64,000 bases of DNA from Oscarella lobularis (Eukaryota > Porifera > Homoscleromorpha > Homosclerophorida > Oscarellidae). Below the pieces are notes generated by a model. That model made no database searches and was not told the origin of the DNA. It saw nothing but the letters and a program-made list of their open reading frames with translations. The first letter of the stretch is position 1; each line of letters begins with the position of its first letter. The DNA lies in contig NC_089178.1 in the NCBI RefSeq assembly GCF_947507565.1, positions 744,001-808,000 on the forward strand, written 5' to 3'. Positions 26,201 through 36,508 of the stretch are shown here, in pieces. The position numbers were made by a program, and so were the translations under genes.

Positions 26201-29080
26201 ACTGCCACTCGTCACGACGTCGACTTCACCAACTCAACGTCGCAGATTGTCGCTGATTGGAAAAATGTATTCGAAGACGACTCGTTTTCCGGCATTACGA
26301 GATACGAAATTGGAATTGGAACAAATCGAGGAAGTACGACGAGGACGTTTCCTTTTATATAAATCCGTATTCTTTTATTCTTAGCAAGCGACATCTACTC
26401 TTTCTCGTCCGTCGGCGTCGCAACGACGATTCTTCTATCTGGACTTTCCCTCGATTCGGGACGGAAATACTTCACGACCGTTCGTGCCGTCAACGGTATC
26501 GGTTTGTATTCGATTTCGACGTCGGACGGCATTACGATCGACGTCGAACGGCCGCGATCGGGTCTCGTCATCGACGGGCGCGGACCGCACGACGCCAGCG
26601 CGCAGACGCGCGTCGACCGATTCGACGCGCGATGGTCGGGATTCGTCGATCTCGATTCATACGTGAGTCGCTACGAATGGTGCGTCGCGACCCATCGAAT
26701 CGATTCTTCGCCGCCGGACGTAACGAATTTCACCGACGTCGGACTCGCGTTGAGAGGCGGAGCCGCGGGACTCGATCTCGCTCACGGGCGAACGTATTAC
26801 GCCGGCGTCGTCGCCGTCGACGCGACCGGTTTGCGATCCGACGTCGTCTGGTCGGACGGTTGCGTCGTCGATCGTACGCGACCGCGAGCGTACGAGTGCG
26901 TGCGTCGAAGCGCGAATCTCGTCGTCAATCCGTCGTTTGAATCGTCGCCGCCGTGCGGAACGGTCGACGACATCGTCGCCGGTTGGACTGTGAACGAGAC
27001 GACGACTCGTCGGCAAGCGGTCGAGGGACGAACGGGAGCGCACGACGACTGTACGACGCTCTTTTTCGTCGGTGCCGTCTCTCAATCGATTGCGACGACT
27101 CCCGGCGTGAAATATCGAGTGGCGATGGATTTGGATTTGGGTGGGCGTGTGGACATTTCGCCGGGGGGGATGAGTCGCACGTTCTCGGCACGCGAAAGAC
27201 AGCACGGGTCGAATGACGCTGTCTCGTCGGAAGAAAACGCCGTTCTCTACTTCACCGCTCAATCGATGACAAGTCTCCTAACGATTCGCACGATCGACGA
27301 GCGCGTCGGAACGTCTGTGGACAACGTCGTCGTCGATTTTTGCGAAATGCGAAACTCGAAGGACGATGACAACGCGACTGTTCTCCACGATTCGCCGTCA
27401 ATAACAATTGGAAGTCGGCGGCGTAATTTCATCGGGTCAACGCCGACGACTATTTATGTCAACTGGGACATCAGAGACGCCGAGAGTGGGATCGACGAGT
27501 ACGCGTGGGCGATCGGCACGGTGGCCGGTGGACAACAACTTCAACCGTACACGTCGGTCGGACAGCGAGAAAACGCCGAAAGCAAGCGCGTCGCTGTCGC
27601 GTCGGGCGCGAGCCTTTTCGTGACCGTCGTCGCTCGAAATCGTGCCGGATTGGAACGCGTCGTTCGATCGCGGCCTTTCGCTCTTGACGTCACGCCGCCC
27701 GTGGGCGGGGTCGTTTTAGACGGCGGCAGAAACGACGTCGACGTCGATTATCAACGTTCGACGATCATTTCGGCCGATTGGAGTTCTTTCGTGGACGACG
27801 AAAGCGGAATCGAATCGTGTCAGTGGGCGATTGGTACGTCGCCGGGCGCAAACGATCTACAGGACTACGTCGTCGTTCGTCCGCCGCTCTTCAACGCGTC
27901 CAACGCCGGACTCGGTCTTCGCGACGGAGAGCGCGTCTACGTTCGCGTCGAGTGCGTCAACGGTGCCGGACTGCGAAGCGCGGCGACGTCCGACGGCGTG
28001 ACGATAGTCACGATCGCGCCGGACAGTTCGTCGGCGACGCTGAACGCGTTTCCAGCCGAATCGTCGTCGTACGAATATCTCGACGGACACACTTCCGACC
28101 GGTCGTCGGTTCGCTTGGCGTGGTTCGGCTTTGATCAGCCGACGCGGCTTTCTCACTACGAAATCATGCTTTCCGGCACGCGCCTGGCGCCACCGGCGCC
28201 CATCACGTGGACGAACGTCGGACGCGTGAGCGGCGCGCTTCTCGTCGGTCTCGCGCTGCAGGACACGAAGGCTTACGTCGCTCGCGTACGCGCCGTTGGA
28301 GTCGCCGGCGAAACGAGCGTCTTCGTCGAAAAGCGTTTTACGGTCGACGTCATTCCGCCCATCGACACAGGTTAGCGGGCGCGGTGAAAAGGGTGGGACC
28401 GCTTTCGTTTATACAGCCTAATGCTCCTCATGCGCTGTTTACGTGCATTCACTTAGTTAGGGGGATGAAATGCCTGGCAGCCTGTCGCCGTTGTTGTTCG
28501 GGTCGTATCCTAGGAAGTCATAAATACCCTGGGGTTTTGAAGCACCTGGAACCTGTTTAGACCTCGAGGGCTTCGCTTAAGAGTCGAAAACAGCGGGCCA
28601 CCCTGTTTGCACATTGCGTAGGACCCTCTCCGCCCCTCCGCATGGTTTATCCATCGTTTCCCGCATACGTAATATTCAACATGTTCGACCGGGTCTCCAT
28701 CTATAAATATTTCATGCTTCCGAACGCGTTGGTTGGGGCGCATACGGCGGCAGGTCTTCGCGACCAGCTGTTATCCTTATTGAATTGGCTCATTTTCTTC
28801 CAATGAAGGGCTTGATCTAAATGTGACGCGATCCCGCTCGTTGCTCCGCCTCGATTGGAATGGGAAGTTCGTCGCCCGAACAACGACGCCGCTTCGCTAC
28901 GAACTATCGGTCGGCACGAAATCGGCGAGTACGGACGTTTTGCAGTTCGTCGAAACGTCGGCGAGCGACTATGCGTTCGGCGTTCCAGACTCCAGCGCCG
29001 ACTATTACGTTTCCCTAACGGCCGTAAACGGTGCCGGTTTGCACAAGACAATCGTTCAACATCTTCCGGGTTTGGCGTGA
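17267..29080 (+). CDS. Giant secreted protein: dermatopontin, CCP, EGF-like and ~21 fibronectin-like repeats
   Basis: Signal peptide MLVCLCILWIATNAAAA, then WSDWTNAYEGALNYSCPN...DRRWKFYCSD and DRVWRAYCC, a dermatopontin domain. A sushi/CCP module follows (CLAPEIPDNGFYVADSYL to GQEPTC, about 17940-18105), then Cys-rich EGF-like exons (CYPGNCTGTIDTCQCSP). From about 18560 onward come Ig/fibronectin-III-like repeats of about 100-130 residues with the pattern D-x-TPP-x-x-G-x-V-x-DG...W-x-x-F-x-D-x-ESGI-x-x-Y-x-W-x-IG...YY-x-x-V-x-A-x-N-x-AGL. I count about 21. One interruption at about 26925-27350 begins NLVVNPSFESSPPCG and looks like a DUF642/galactose-binding jelly-roll. No transmembrane segment or GPI signal was found. 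Coding GC is much higher than in the neighbours, with heavy use of GAC, GTC and TCG codons. The 3' end is uncertain: the ORF stops at 29080, but a good donor (gtgagt, 29077) and a possible exon ending at 29240 exist. Confidence 0.75.
24230..24480 (+). other. Long intron in the array gene
   Basis: About 250 bases between two repeat-encoding exons, long for this gene. No coding or element signature is recognised. An open frame runs through it, but its translation (Cys-rich, then a phenylalanine/leucine-rich run) does not fit the repeat pattern. Confidence 0.4.
28376..28808 (+). other. Long intron in the array gene
   Basis: Lies between DVIPPIDTG and GLDLNVTRSRSLLRL. About 430 bases with no recognised coding or repeat content; the longest intron of this gene. 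Confidence 0.5.
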
Positions 29081-29669
29081 GTGCGGACCATTGCTAAGAA
29101 CCCCCCCTATTAGAGGAACGCTCTTTAGACTGGATTCTCGCTTCGTGTAAAATATTAGTGGTTTCTTTTCTAGACGCATATTTTCGCATATAAACAGCGG
29201 ACGTAAGATTTCCCGCCAACGCCGAAGCATGCACGAATGAGGTCCCCGTCTAATTCAATTAATCAATTGTGCTAGTGGGAGAGGTGTCCAATCAACGCCT
29301 CCCCCGCTGTTAAAATCGAGCGACAGCACGCTTCGATGCTCATTCGTTCTACGCGACTCGTGTCGTTTTGTTGGAGACCGAACGCATAAAGACTAAGAAG
29401 CGCACAGAAGCCTCGTCTCCGAATACCGTTACCGGTAATGAAGACCTTTTTTAGCCTCGATCGGCTTCGCGGTGACGTAATTAGAACCCCATTCGCGAAT
29501 CCCTCCAATTTGCCAAAGCGTCCTCTCCCTTGTCGCGATTCGCTCCCTATATAATCGATTGTACGCCCTCCTTTTTGCGATCCAAACCATTCGTTCGCCG
29601 TCTGCGCGACGAGAGCTCCTTCGTAAACGATCGCTTAATTGATTTGCATACGCCAGATTGACACGAAAC
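29081..29669. other. Gene-poor gap
   Basis: No gene was identified. A possible terminal exon of the array gene (about 29176-29240, after the acceptor ttcttttctag) would add a short basic tail in the same phase as the donor at 29077. Otherwise nothing supported. Confidence 0.4.
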
Positions 29670-31930
29670 ATGAGGGTCGTCGTCGCTGTCGTCGTTGCGA
29701 TCGCTTTCTTATCCCTTCACCCCGTCGCATCGGATCCAGTCCCAATGAAACCGTCGATGGTCGCGGGGGCCTACGAAAGCGTAAGCAAAAAGAGCGTCGG
29801 AGCTCCGCTTCGAAAAACGGACGGAGCAATCGACATTTCGCAAATCGCCATCAATGGTAGTAACGGTGACGGTCACAAGAAAGCCATACCGTCCGGCAAA
29901 CCGTTGCACCCGTTGCGCCCGAAACCGCGTTTAACAACCCGTCCGGGCTCAGTGACAGTGACGGTGAGTTTTGGCTTAGAACGTTATCGCCGCCCGTACG
30001 CGTCGACCATCGTTCGCTCGCGCGTTTTTTAATTCCCGCCCCGTAGGCGGCGCTCGCGGATGGTCCCGCCTCTCGTGACGTTTACGCTTTTCCGCTCTCG
30101 GCGCCTTCGCGGCGCTCAATCACTCGTGCCGCCGACCGCACGATCCGCGCCGCTTTGCTGTTTACGCGTGAGGCGAGGCGTAGGATGGGTCGCCCCCCCA
30201 GCGAGAGGGCGACTGCATGTCCCCGGGCCGAGCAGGGACTTTCCTTTAGCGGCTCCTCCCGTTATTGTTGTTGTCTCGCTTTTCAATGAAACGTTTCTAG
30301 TTCGTCAAATTTTAACTTTTTTTCTTCTAAAGCCTTCTTTGCCGAAACAATCGGGGTCATGTGGTAGCCGTCAGTATTTGAGCGAGTCTAACGGAGGAAT
30401 TTGTATATTGTGCAATCCGGCCGGAAGAGCGTGCAAGGAAGCCGGATGCTGTTGCCCCGGCTCGAAAAAGATGAACGACATGTGCATTGGAATTTCGTGC
30501 CGAGAGGGGGACAAGAATTGTACCAAGTGCGAAAAAGATATTAATTGCCTTTCGGAGTGCTGTACGACGCCTGAGAAGGTAAAGAGCGAGGAGAGGCCTC
30601 GTCCACGCATTAATAATTAATTCTCCAGGAACCTGATTCTGTAGCCGTTTGCATGGCGTATGAAGTCTGCAAGCGTCAACGTTCGGAAAAATGTGAAAAT
30701 AACACAATACACGGCGGCTGTACCAACTCGGCAAAGCCGTCGTATCCGCCCGTGGTTCCGCCGCGACAGTCCGTGGTTCCGCCGCTGCAGCCCGTGCATC
30801 CGCCGCAGGTTTGCAAATCAGACGGCGACTGCGACAAGAACCACTGCTGTTGTAAAGGCGAGTGCGTGCCGTGCAAGCAGAAATCGAAAATGCATTGCTT
30901 TGAGTGCAAAGTCGACACGGATTGCGGTTCGGGTTATTGTTGCTCGCCGAAGAATAAGTGCCGAAAATGCAGCAAGATGGAGTGCCTACGAGTATTCAAC
31001 AGTTCTGATCTCATCACGCTCGTCACTCAAATGAGGAACACGTGCGATGAAATCAACTCGTACGATGAAAAGTGCGTCCTTTCGACGGGAACGAAATTGA
31101 TTTGCCAAATGCACAAGGGCGAACGGAAATGCCTGTTTCCGTCTTGTTCCGCCGACAAGAAATGCTCGGGATGCGCAGCACCCCAGAACTGCCAGAAGGG
31201 CGAATGTCGTCGGAAAATTAAAACTTCGCCCCATGAAAGTATCGAGGTATGCGTACCGTGCGCAAGTGCGGAAACGCCGCCTATAGGTCGCTCGTGCACG
31301 ACTATTGGCGACTGCGAAGAGAGCGGACGCGATGTTGACGTGCCCGCGGCGAAATCGGGCGACGGCTGCATCGTCGGCAGAGACTGCCCGCCGCACGCTT
31401 GTTGCGCGAAGCGAGAGAATACCGAAAAGTACGTCTGTCGAAAGTGCGGCAAGGAAAGCGGAAAACTGGTCCGATGCGATCGCGATAGCGATTGCGCTGG
31501 CGGAGAATGCTGCTCCCCGTTCGGTTTGGGACTTTTCTGTACAGCTTGTCCGACGCCGCCGGCACCGGTGCATCCTACTTATGCTTCGTGCAAGACAAAT
31601 CGAGATTGTTCGCCGAATAGCTGTTGCACTCGCATGTCGAGTTCGCCGACGAAGAAGTCGTGCTTGCCTCGACCTCAGACTGGCAACATGTGCATCGTCG
31701 AATCGAGCCGTTTCGCGCGATACTCGTGTTCTTGCGAAGGCAAGCATGTTCAGTGCGTTTCGTCGGCGACGAAGCAACGTGCAGACGTCGTTGGAACGTG
31801 CACTTTGCAAGTGCCGGAGAAGCCGCCGCGTGAGAGGAAAACGAAAGAGACCAGAGATGCAAGAAACAAGAAGCAAAAGCCCAGGTCTTCTCGCAGAAAG
31901 AATGATCGCAAGTCAAAGAAGAGCAACTAA
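29670..31930 (+). CDS. Secreted Dickkopf/colipase-like multi-cysteine protein with basic tail
   Basis: Start MRVVVAVVVAIAFLSLHPVAS is a signal peptide. Exon 1 ends at about 29963 and is followed by an intron of about 370 bases. The mature protein has repeated Cys modules of the form C-x5-DC-x4-CC...C-x2-C: CKSDGDCDKNHCCCKGECVP, CKVDTDCGSGYCCSPKNKC, CDRDSDCAGGECCSPFG and CKTNRDCSPNSCCTRM. The last continues into a GNMC and an RYSCSCEGKHVQC segment, which matches the layout of the Dickkopf second Cys-rich (colipase-fold) domain. A proline-rich hinge (PPVVPPRQSVVPPLQPVHPP) separates the first modules. The C-terminal about 35 residues are strongly basic (KKQKPRSSRRKNDRKSKK), typical of heparan-sulphate binding. 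A Wnt-antagonist role is only a hypothesis; WAP-like or other knottin modules are an alternative reading. Confidence 0.6.
29964..30332 (+). other. First intron of the Cys-rich secreted gene
   Basis: About 370 bases between the signal-peptide exon (donor gtgagt) and the first Cys-rich exon (acceptor tttcttctaaag). GC-rich and CpG-rich in its first half. No other feature seen. Confidence 0.6.
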
Positions 31931-32212
31931 GAAAGCAACTAAAGTCTCCACTCTTGACCAGAAGAAGAGTACATAACACTACTATAGTACTATTTATTGT
32001 GTATCAATTTACTGGCGGGGCAGCGTCTCGTGTCAAGGTACGAGTGCATGAACACCTCAAACGCTTATAGATTTAAGAGGGCTCTGATAACTTCGGAGGC
32101 ACGTCGATTAGGAAGATAGATATTTGTTGGGCTAATTAAACAAAGTAAAATTTCTCAATCTAACGTGCGCTAGCAGCCCGCGCGCAATTCTTTGGATGTT
32201 CTTGTTTCGCCC
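31931..32212. other. Short intergenic region
   Basis: Between the stop of the Cys-rich gene and the proposed HAUS8 ATG. AT-rich; contains tatttattgtg shortly after the stop but no clear aataaa signal. Nothing else seen. Confidence 0.4.
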
Positions 32213-35200
32213 ATGAGCAGTAACGGTAGCTATCGCCCAGCTTCTCTGGAAGTTTCTTCTTCTATTTCCCGCAGTCGAAGGCAAGAACTGTTGTCACGCG
32301 TACCGACGAGGCTCCTTTCGAGGAACCCTAGCGTTTGTCTCGCAGAAAGGCACTCCCACAAGGCCGAATCTCATCCCAGCAGCTCATTCCAGACGGCTCG
32401 ACGATTCGACGACCCGATAGGGATAGTTTCGCCGATTACGAGCTTCCCCAACGTGAGTGGCTTCGCTTTTAGCGTTCGGACGCATCGATTATGCACGCCA
32501 TCTGCTCTCGCAGACGTCATCGATCGTATATCAGAATTGGAACGGTCAAAATCCACTCGGGCGGAAGTCGTCGAGCGGCGCGACGTCATCCGGCATCCGA
32601 CTCAGGGTCCGGACCCTACGTCGAGTCCGAGAAGGTACTGTACTAACGAAAGAAAGAGATTCGTACTTACTGCTGCTGCAATCGCTGGAGAAATGGTGGT
32701 TTTTTTTCCTGGTAACTCATTTAGCAATGTAAATTGAACGTAGCATTGCATGCAAGATTCCTTAGCTGGCTAGTTAGATTTGTTTTATTTTGGGTGCCGT
32801 TTATGCGTGTAAGCGCAGATGCGGGTGGGCTAGTGACAGTGGAACTCCCTCTAGACTTCATAGAGTATAGGCAAGGTAGTTCCAATGCATTTTAGTTGAT
32901 TAGGCAACGACCTTGGCAGAGTGATTGGGTTACAAGGCAAAGGTTGCTAAAGTGTGGGGGGTATGGTGAATTCCCTTGGGCGACGAGACTAAAGCAAATT
33001 GCTGTGTAAACCTGTGCGTTTTTGACATGATGTTCACTCTAGAGATCCGCCACCGCAAGAGTGCCAGAAATCCGTTGCTGTTGCCGACGACTTGCTTGCT
33101 CTATCTGATGATAGTAGTCAAGACGGCGGCGGCGACGGCGCGCCTGTGAATTTGGTTCGAGCGAGACGAGCAGATCACGATGTACCAAGACACTTGATAA
33201 GCGGAAATGCCGTCCGTCGTCGAGATCAAGCCGCTGTCTTACTTGTTGACGCTACGGACGTACGAGATCCGCACCAATCGGGGGAAGTCGACGTGAAGAC
33301 GAGCATCATCGCTTCGCCTGTCAGCGTTGTGCGGCATGGTCCTCCGCGAACGAGTTCAGCACGCAACGTTGATTGCGGGAAGGATGAGATATTGGTAGAT
33401 CTGGCCGATGCAGAAATAGGGAATGAAGACATTGACGTGAGGCCTTGATTAATTGACCTTGGAACCTCTCTCTCTCTCTCTCTCTGAGGGGGTACAAATG
33501 TTTTCTTGGTTTTCTTGTTACAGGATGATGACGATGAAAGTAATGCTGGGCTTGTTACGGCTATGAAAGATTTGGAAATCGCTCCTTTGGAAGAAGAGGT
33601 GAAGGATGACGCGGATGACGCTTCTTTTGCCAAAAAGAGGAGAAAAGTCAAAGGTAAGTCTGGGTTAGACTGGGCTATAGTCAGGAGTCGGTACCGGGAA
33701 ACCTGTTTGGAAACGGTCCGTTTGCATTTGAACCTGCTAAAAATAAGCGAGTCATGCAGTTACAGTGCATACATCTATGTATTTGCCTAGAGGGAGTTCT
33801 GATTCACAAGCATCAATGAAGTCGTACCCATAGGTGTCTCTAAGCCACCGTTTATGATTACATTGCAACGAGCTATAAATAAGCGAACCACGCAGTTACA
33901 GTCATCTACGTATTTGCCTCATGGGAACTTTAATACACAATTGTCGAAGAAGTCGGACCCATAGCCATAGGTGACCCTATTAGGCCTATAAACGGTTTAG
34001 GGCTGTTGCTATTTGGGTAAATCCTGTGTAAACCACAATGTTGTAACGGGTTTCTCGCTGCTCACCATGGTGAGCTACAAACGGGAATTTTTTGACAACT
34101 TTTTTATCCCTGAAACCGGAATCTTTTTTTGACTTACCATTACTGACGGTATGCTTTCTCTTTTTTGTTTTGTGAAGGGCACATCGTTCCTTCGAGATAT
34201 ATGCAGACAAAGAAGCAGGCAATCACGTCTACTTCATCAGTACATATGAAACAAATAGAACGTCGTCTATCAGCTGATCGATCTAAGACGCGCTCTCTTT
34301 TAGATCTCATCTAAAAGTGCCGATGTCGCAGCAGCTAAAGCGAAGAAATCGCTCTCGCGAACGTTGCTCGATTCCTCGACGCAGCGCTCCGTCTTCCAAT
34401 CGACGCCGTACGATCGTCACGGTTTCGTCCGTCACCAGCGGCCCGACTTATCGGCCATTCACGCCCCCCGCGAAGTCACCCGTCTCAATTTGGACGACTC
34501 CGAATTGGCGTCGCGATGGGAGTCAACCAAGGCTGTGGGAAAGCAGATAGCCGAATCGTCAAAGCTATCCGGTGGGGTAAAGGCGGCCTCTTATGTAGCC
34601 CGAGGGGGGTTGGGGGAGGTGTCCGCCGCGAAGCGTGGCCTGCGCGTGAGAACGGTCGAATACAATAGAATTTTGTTTCTCTAGGACAGCATGGGTCTTC
34701 GAAGTCAAAGACGAAGACGACGAGCAGTGTAAGCAGCGCATTTTTCGTTTGTATAGTCGAAAGGGGAAGTAATGGGCGACGTTTTTTTGCATCGTATCAA
34801 ACGGGAGACTCTGTTGCTTGTAATATGCGTAACGGAGAATGGGGGAGGCCGGGAGGGGGGAGTCTGACTAGGAAGTACTCAGTCATTGCTACGATGCGGT
34901 CCAGCTTTGTTTTTATCATAGAAATTGTCGCGACACGCGGCTCCGTCGCAAGCGCTCACGCAGGGACAGCTGGACTTATTAGAAGCGAGAGTTAGCCAGT
35001 GGGTCTACTTAGAGACATTGGTGAGTCGGATAAATGTACGTTTCCAAGTGTCTCGACGATCAAAGTCCTTTAGGCCAGGAAAGCCGCTCAGGATCAAGAG
35101 AAAGAAGCCCACGTAAGGAGGGTGTGGCGTGGAGCAGGAAATCAGTGTGTATGCATCTCTACAGACGCAGCTGTATTCTGTTTGGTCCGAGAACGAACGC

Positions 35201-35892
35201 ATACGACAGCAGATACACGAGCTAGAGTCGAAAATACTTCAGTATCGATATGAAGAAGAGCTGGACAAAGCTGTCGACGAGCAGGTGAAAAGGAACCCGG
35301 GTCCCCTTGTAGCTAAGTTGTCATTGCCAACTGCTGCTATATAGCTGGCAGCGTTAGATCCTGTCGTTTCCCAACTTACCGCTGTCAAATCAGAGTACCC
35401 AAGATTAGCTCTAGCATTAGATACGACTAGGCATCAGCTTCCAGTTCACGATCTTCATCTACCTGAGAATCAGGGTAAGGGTAGTTGGTTCCAATTGCTG
35501 CTTTCGGCGTACGTTCTCTTGTTTAGACGACCTTCTAAATGCATTAGGAGAGTCTGAGAATCTTCTGGGAGATCTGTCGGCTTTGCTAAGACGGCGGCAA
35601 TCAAAGGTGATGCTGTGCCATCTTGGCAACACTTGCTGGCAGATTAACCGGAAGTTTTGATATTTAGATTAAGGATTTCAGCCAGACGATGCAGGCTCTC
35701 GAAAATGCTGTCAATGTAGAAGAAAAAGACGCGGAGAGGTATGTTGCGCAATGATCGTCGGTAGGAGTGGAAAATGAATATATTTTGAGGTGTCGAGAAT
35801 TTTTGGCTGCTTGTGGCAGTCTCCAGCTGCAACGCAGCAGCTACGTCGTACAAGACGTTCAGATGAAAAAAGAAAAAGATGCTGAATCTTAA
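32213..35892 (+). CDS. HAUS8: HAUS augmin-like complex subunit 8
   Basis: HAUS8 (Hice1) is the augmin subunit that binds microtubules through a disordered basic N-terminus and recruits gamma-tubulin for branching nucleation in the spindle. The C-terminal half is diagnostic: coiled-coil segments (LEARVSQWVYLETL, NERIRQQIHELESKI), then LAALDPVVSQLTAVKSEYPR and LALALDTTRHQLPVHDLHLP, where ALDTTRHxLPV is the HAUS8 hallmark, and LLNALGESENLLGDLSALL. TAA is at 35890-35892. The N-terminal exons (from ATG 32213, Ser/Arg-rich) and the acidic exon near 33524-33650 (EEEVKDDADDASFAKKRRKV) are disordered and were joined only tentatively. A large intron at about 33655-34300 contains a duplicated segment. 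Start and exons 2-4 should be treated as provisional. Confidence 0.72.
33466..33485. repeat. (TC)n microsatellite in HAUS8 intron
   Basis: Twenty-base ct dinucleotide run in a short intron. Confidence 0.85.
33735..33985. repeat. Imperfect tandem duplication in HAUS8 intron
   Basis: Two copies about 138 bases apart. Both contain aaataagcga, then gcagttacagt, atgtatttgcct or acgtatttgcct, then aagtcgtacccatag or aagtcggacccatag. Probably an old intronic duplication or the remains of a repeat element. Confidence 0.65.
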
Positions 35893-36508
35893 GAGAGAAT
35901 TCGCCGTACTTAGATTTCGGATATTTTGAGTTTTGGCGCGTTGTGTTGCTGACTAATCCGGGCCTGGTAATAGCGTGCGATAAAGCACGAACACGCATGC
36001 GCTTAGCGTTAAGATGGCGTATCGAGCGTGTTCACAGCGTATAGCTGGCAAGAATGCGCCATTTCTGCAGTGACTCTCCTCGCCGAAGCGACTCGATACT
36101 GGGTAAGCGATTATTTGAGACGTAAAGAGCAGAATTAGCCCGAATTAACTACGTATCGTGACTGGAGTCGTTGATAATCGAGCAAAAACCTCGTTTACGA
36201 TCCTAAATCGCTCCCCAGAAGACAACGGCGTAGTTATAGGCTCTATTCTAACGCCCCCCAAGCGCCAAATATCGACAGGAAGAGGAGGGAGGAGTTCAAC
36301 ATGGCGGACTCGCTTTCGCTTTCCCGATCGCACTAACCCGTAGCCCAGTCCGCATAGCGAGCCGTCGAATACCCTCGCGCCGCGTTTCGTTGTAGTGCAC
36401 GTTCCTCGCGCCGGGAAATATAAGCGAGAATAAGTCGTCACGTCACCTCTTTTTGTTTGTTGACGTAAGAATGCTACCCCATTTCGCCCGAAGAAGGGAC
36501 TGCGGACT
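35893..36508. other. HAUS8-KMT2E intergenic region
   Basis: About 615 bases without a recognised exon. Includes an NRF1-like palindrome acgcatgcgc at 35993-36002, followed by aagatggcg (YY1-like) at 36011-36019. Together these suggest a promoter for the downstream gene whose 5' UTR may be spliced. Confidence 0.45.
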
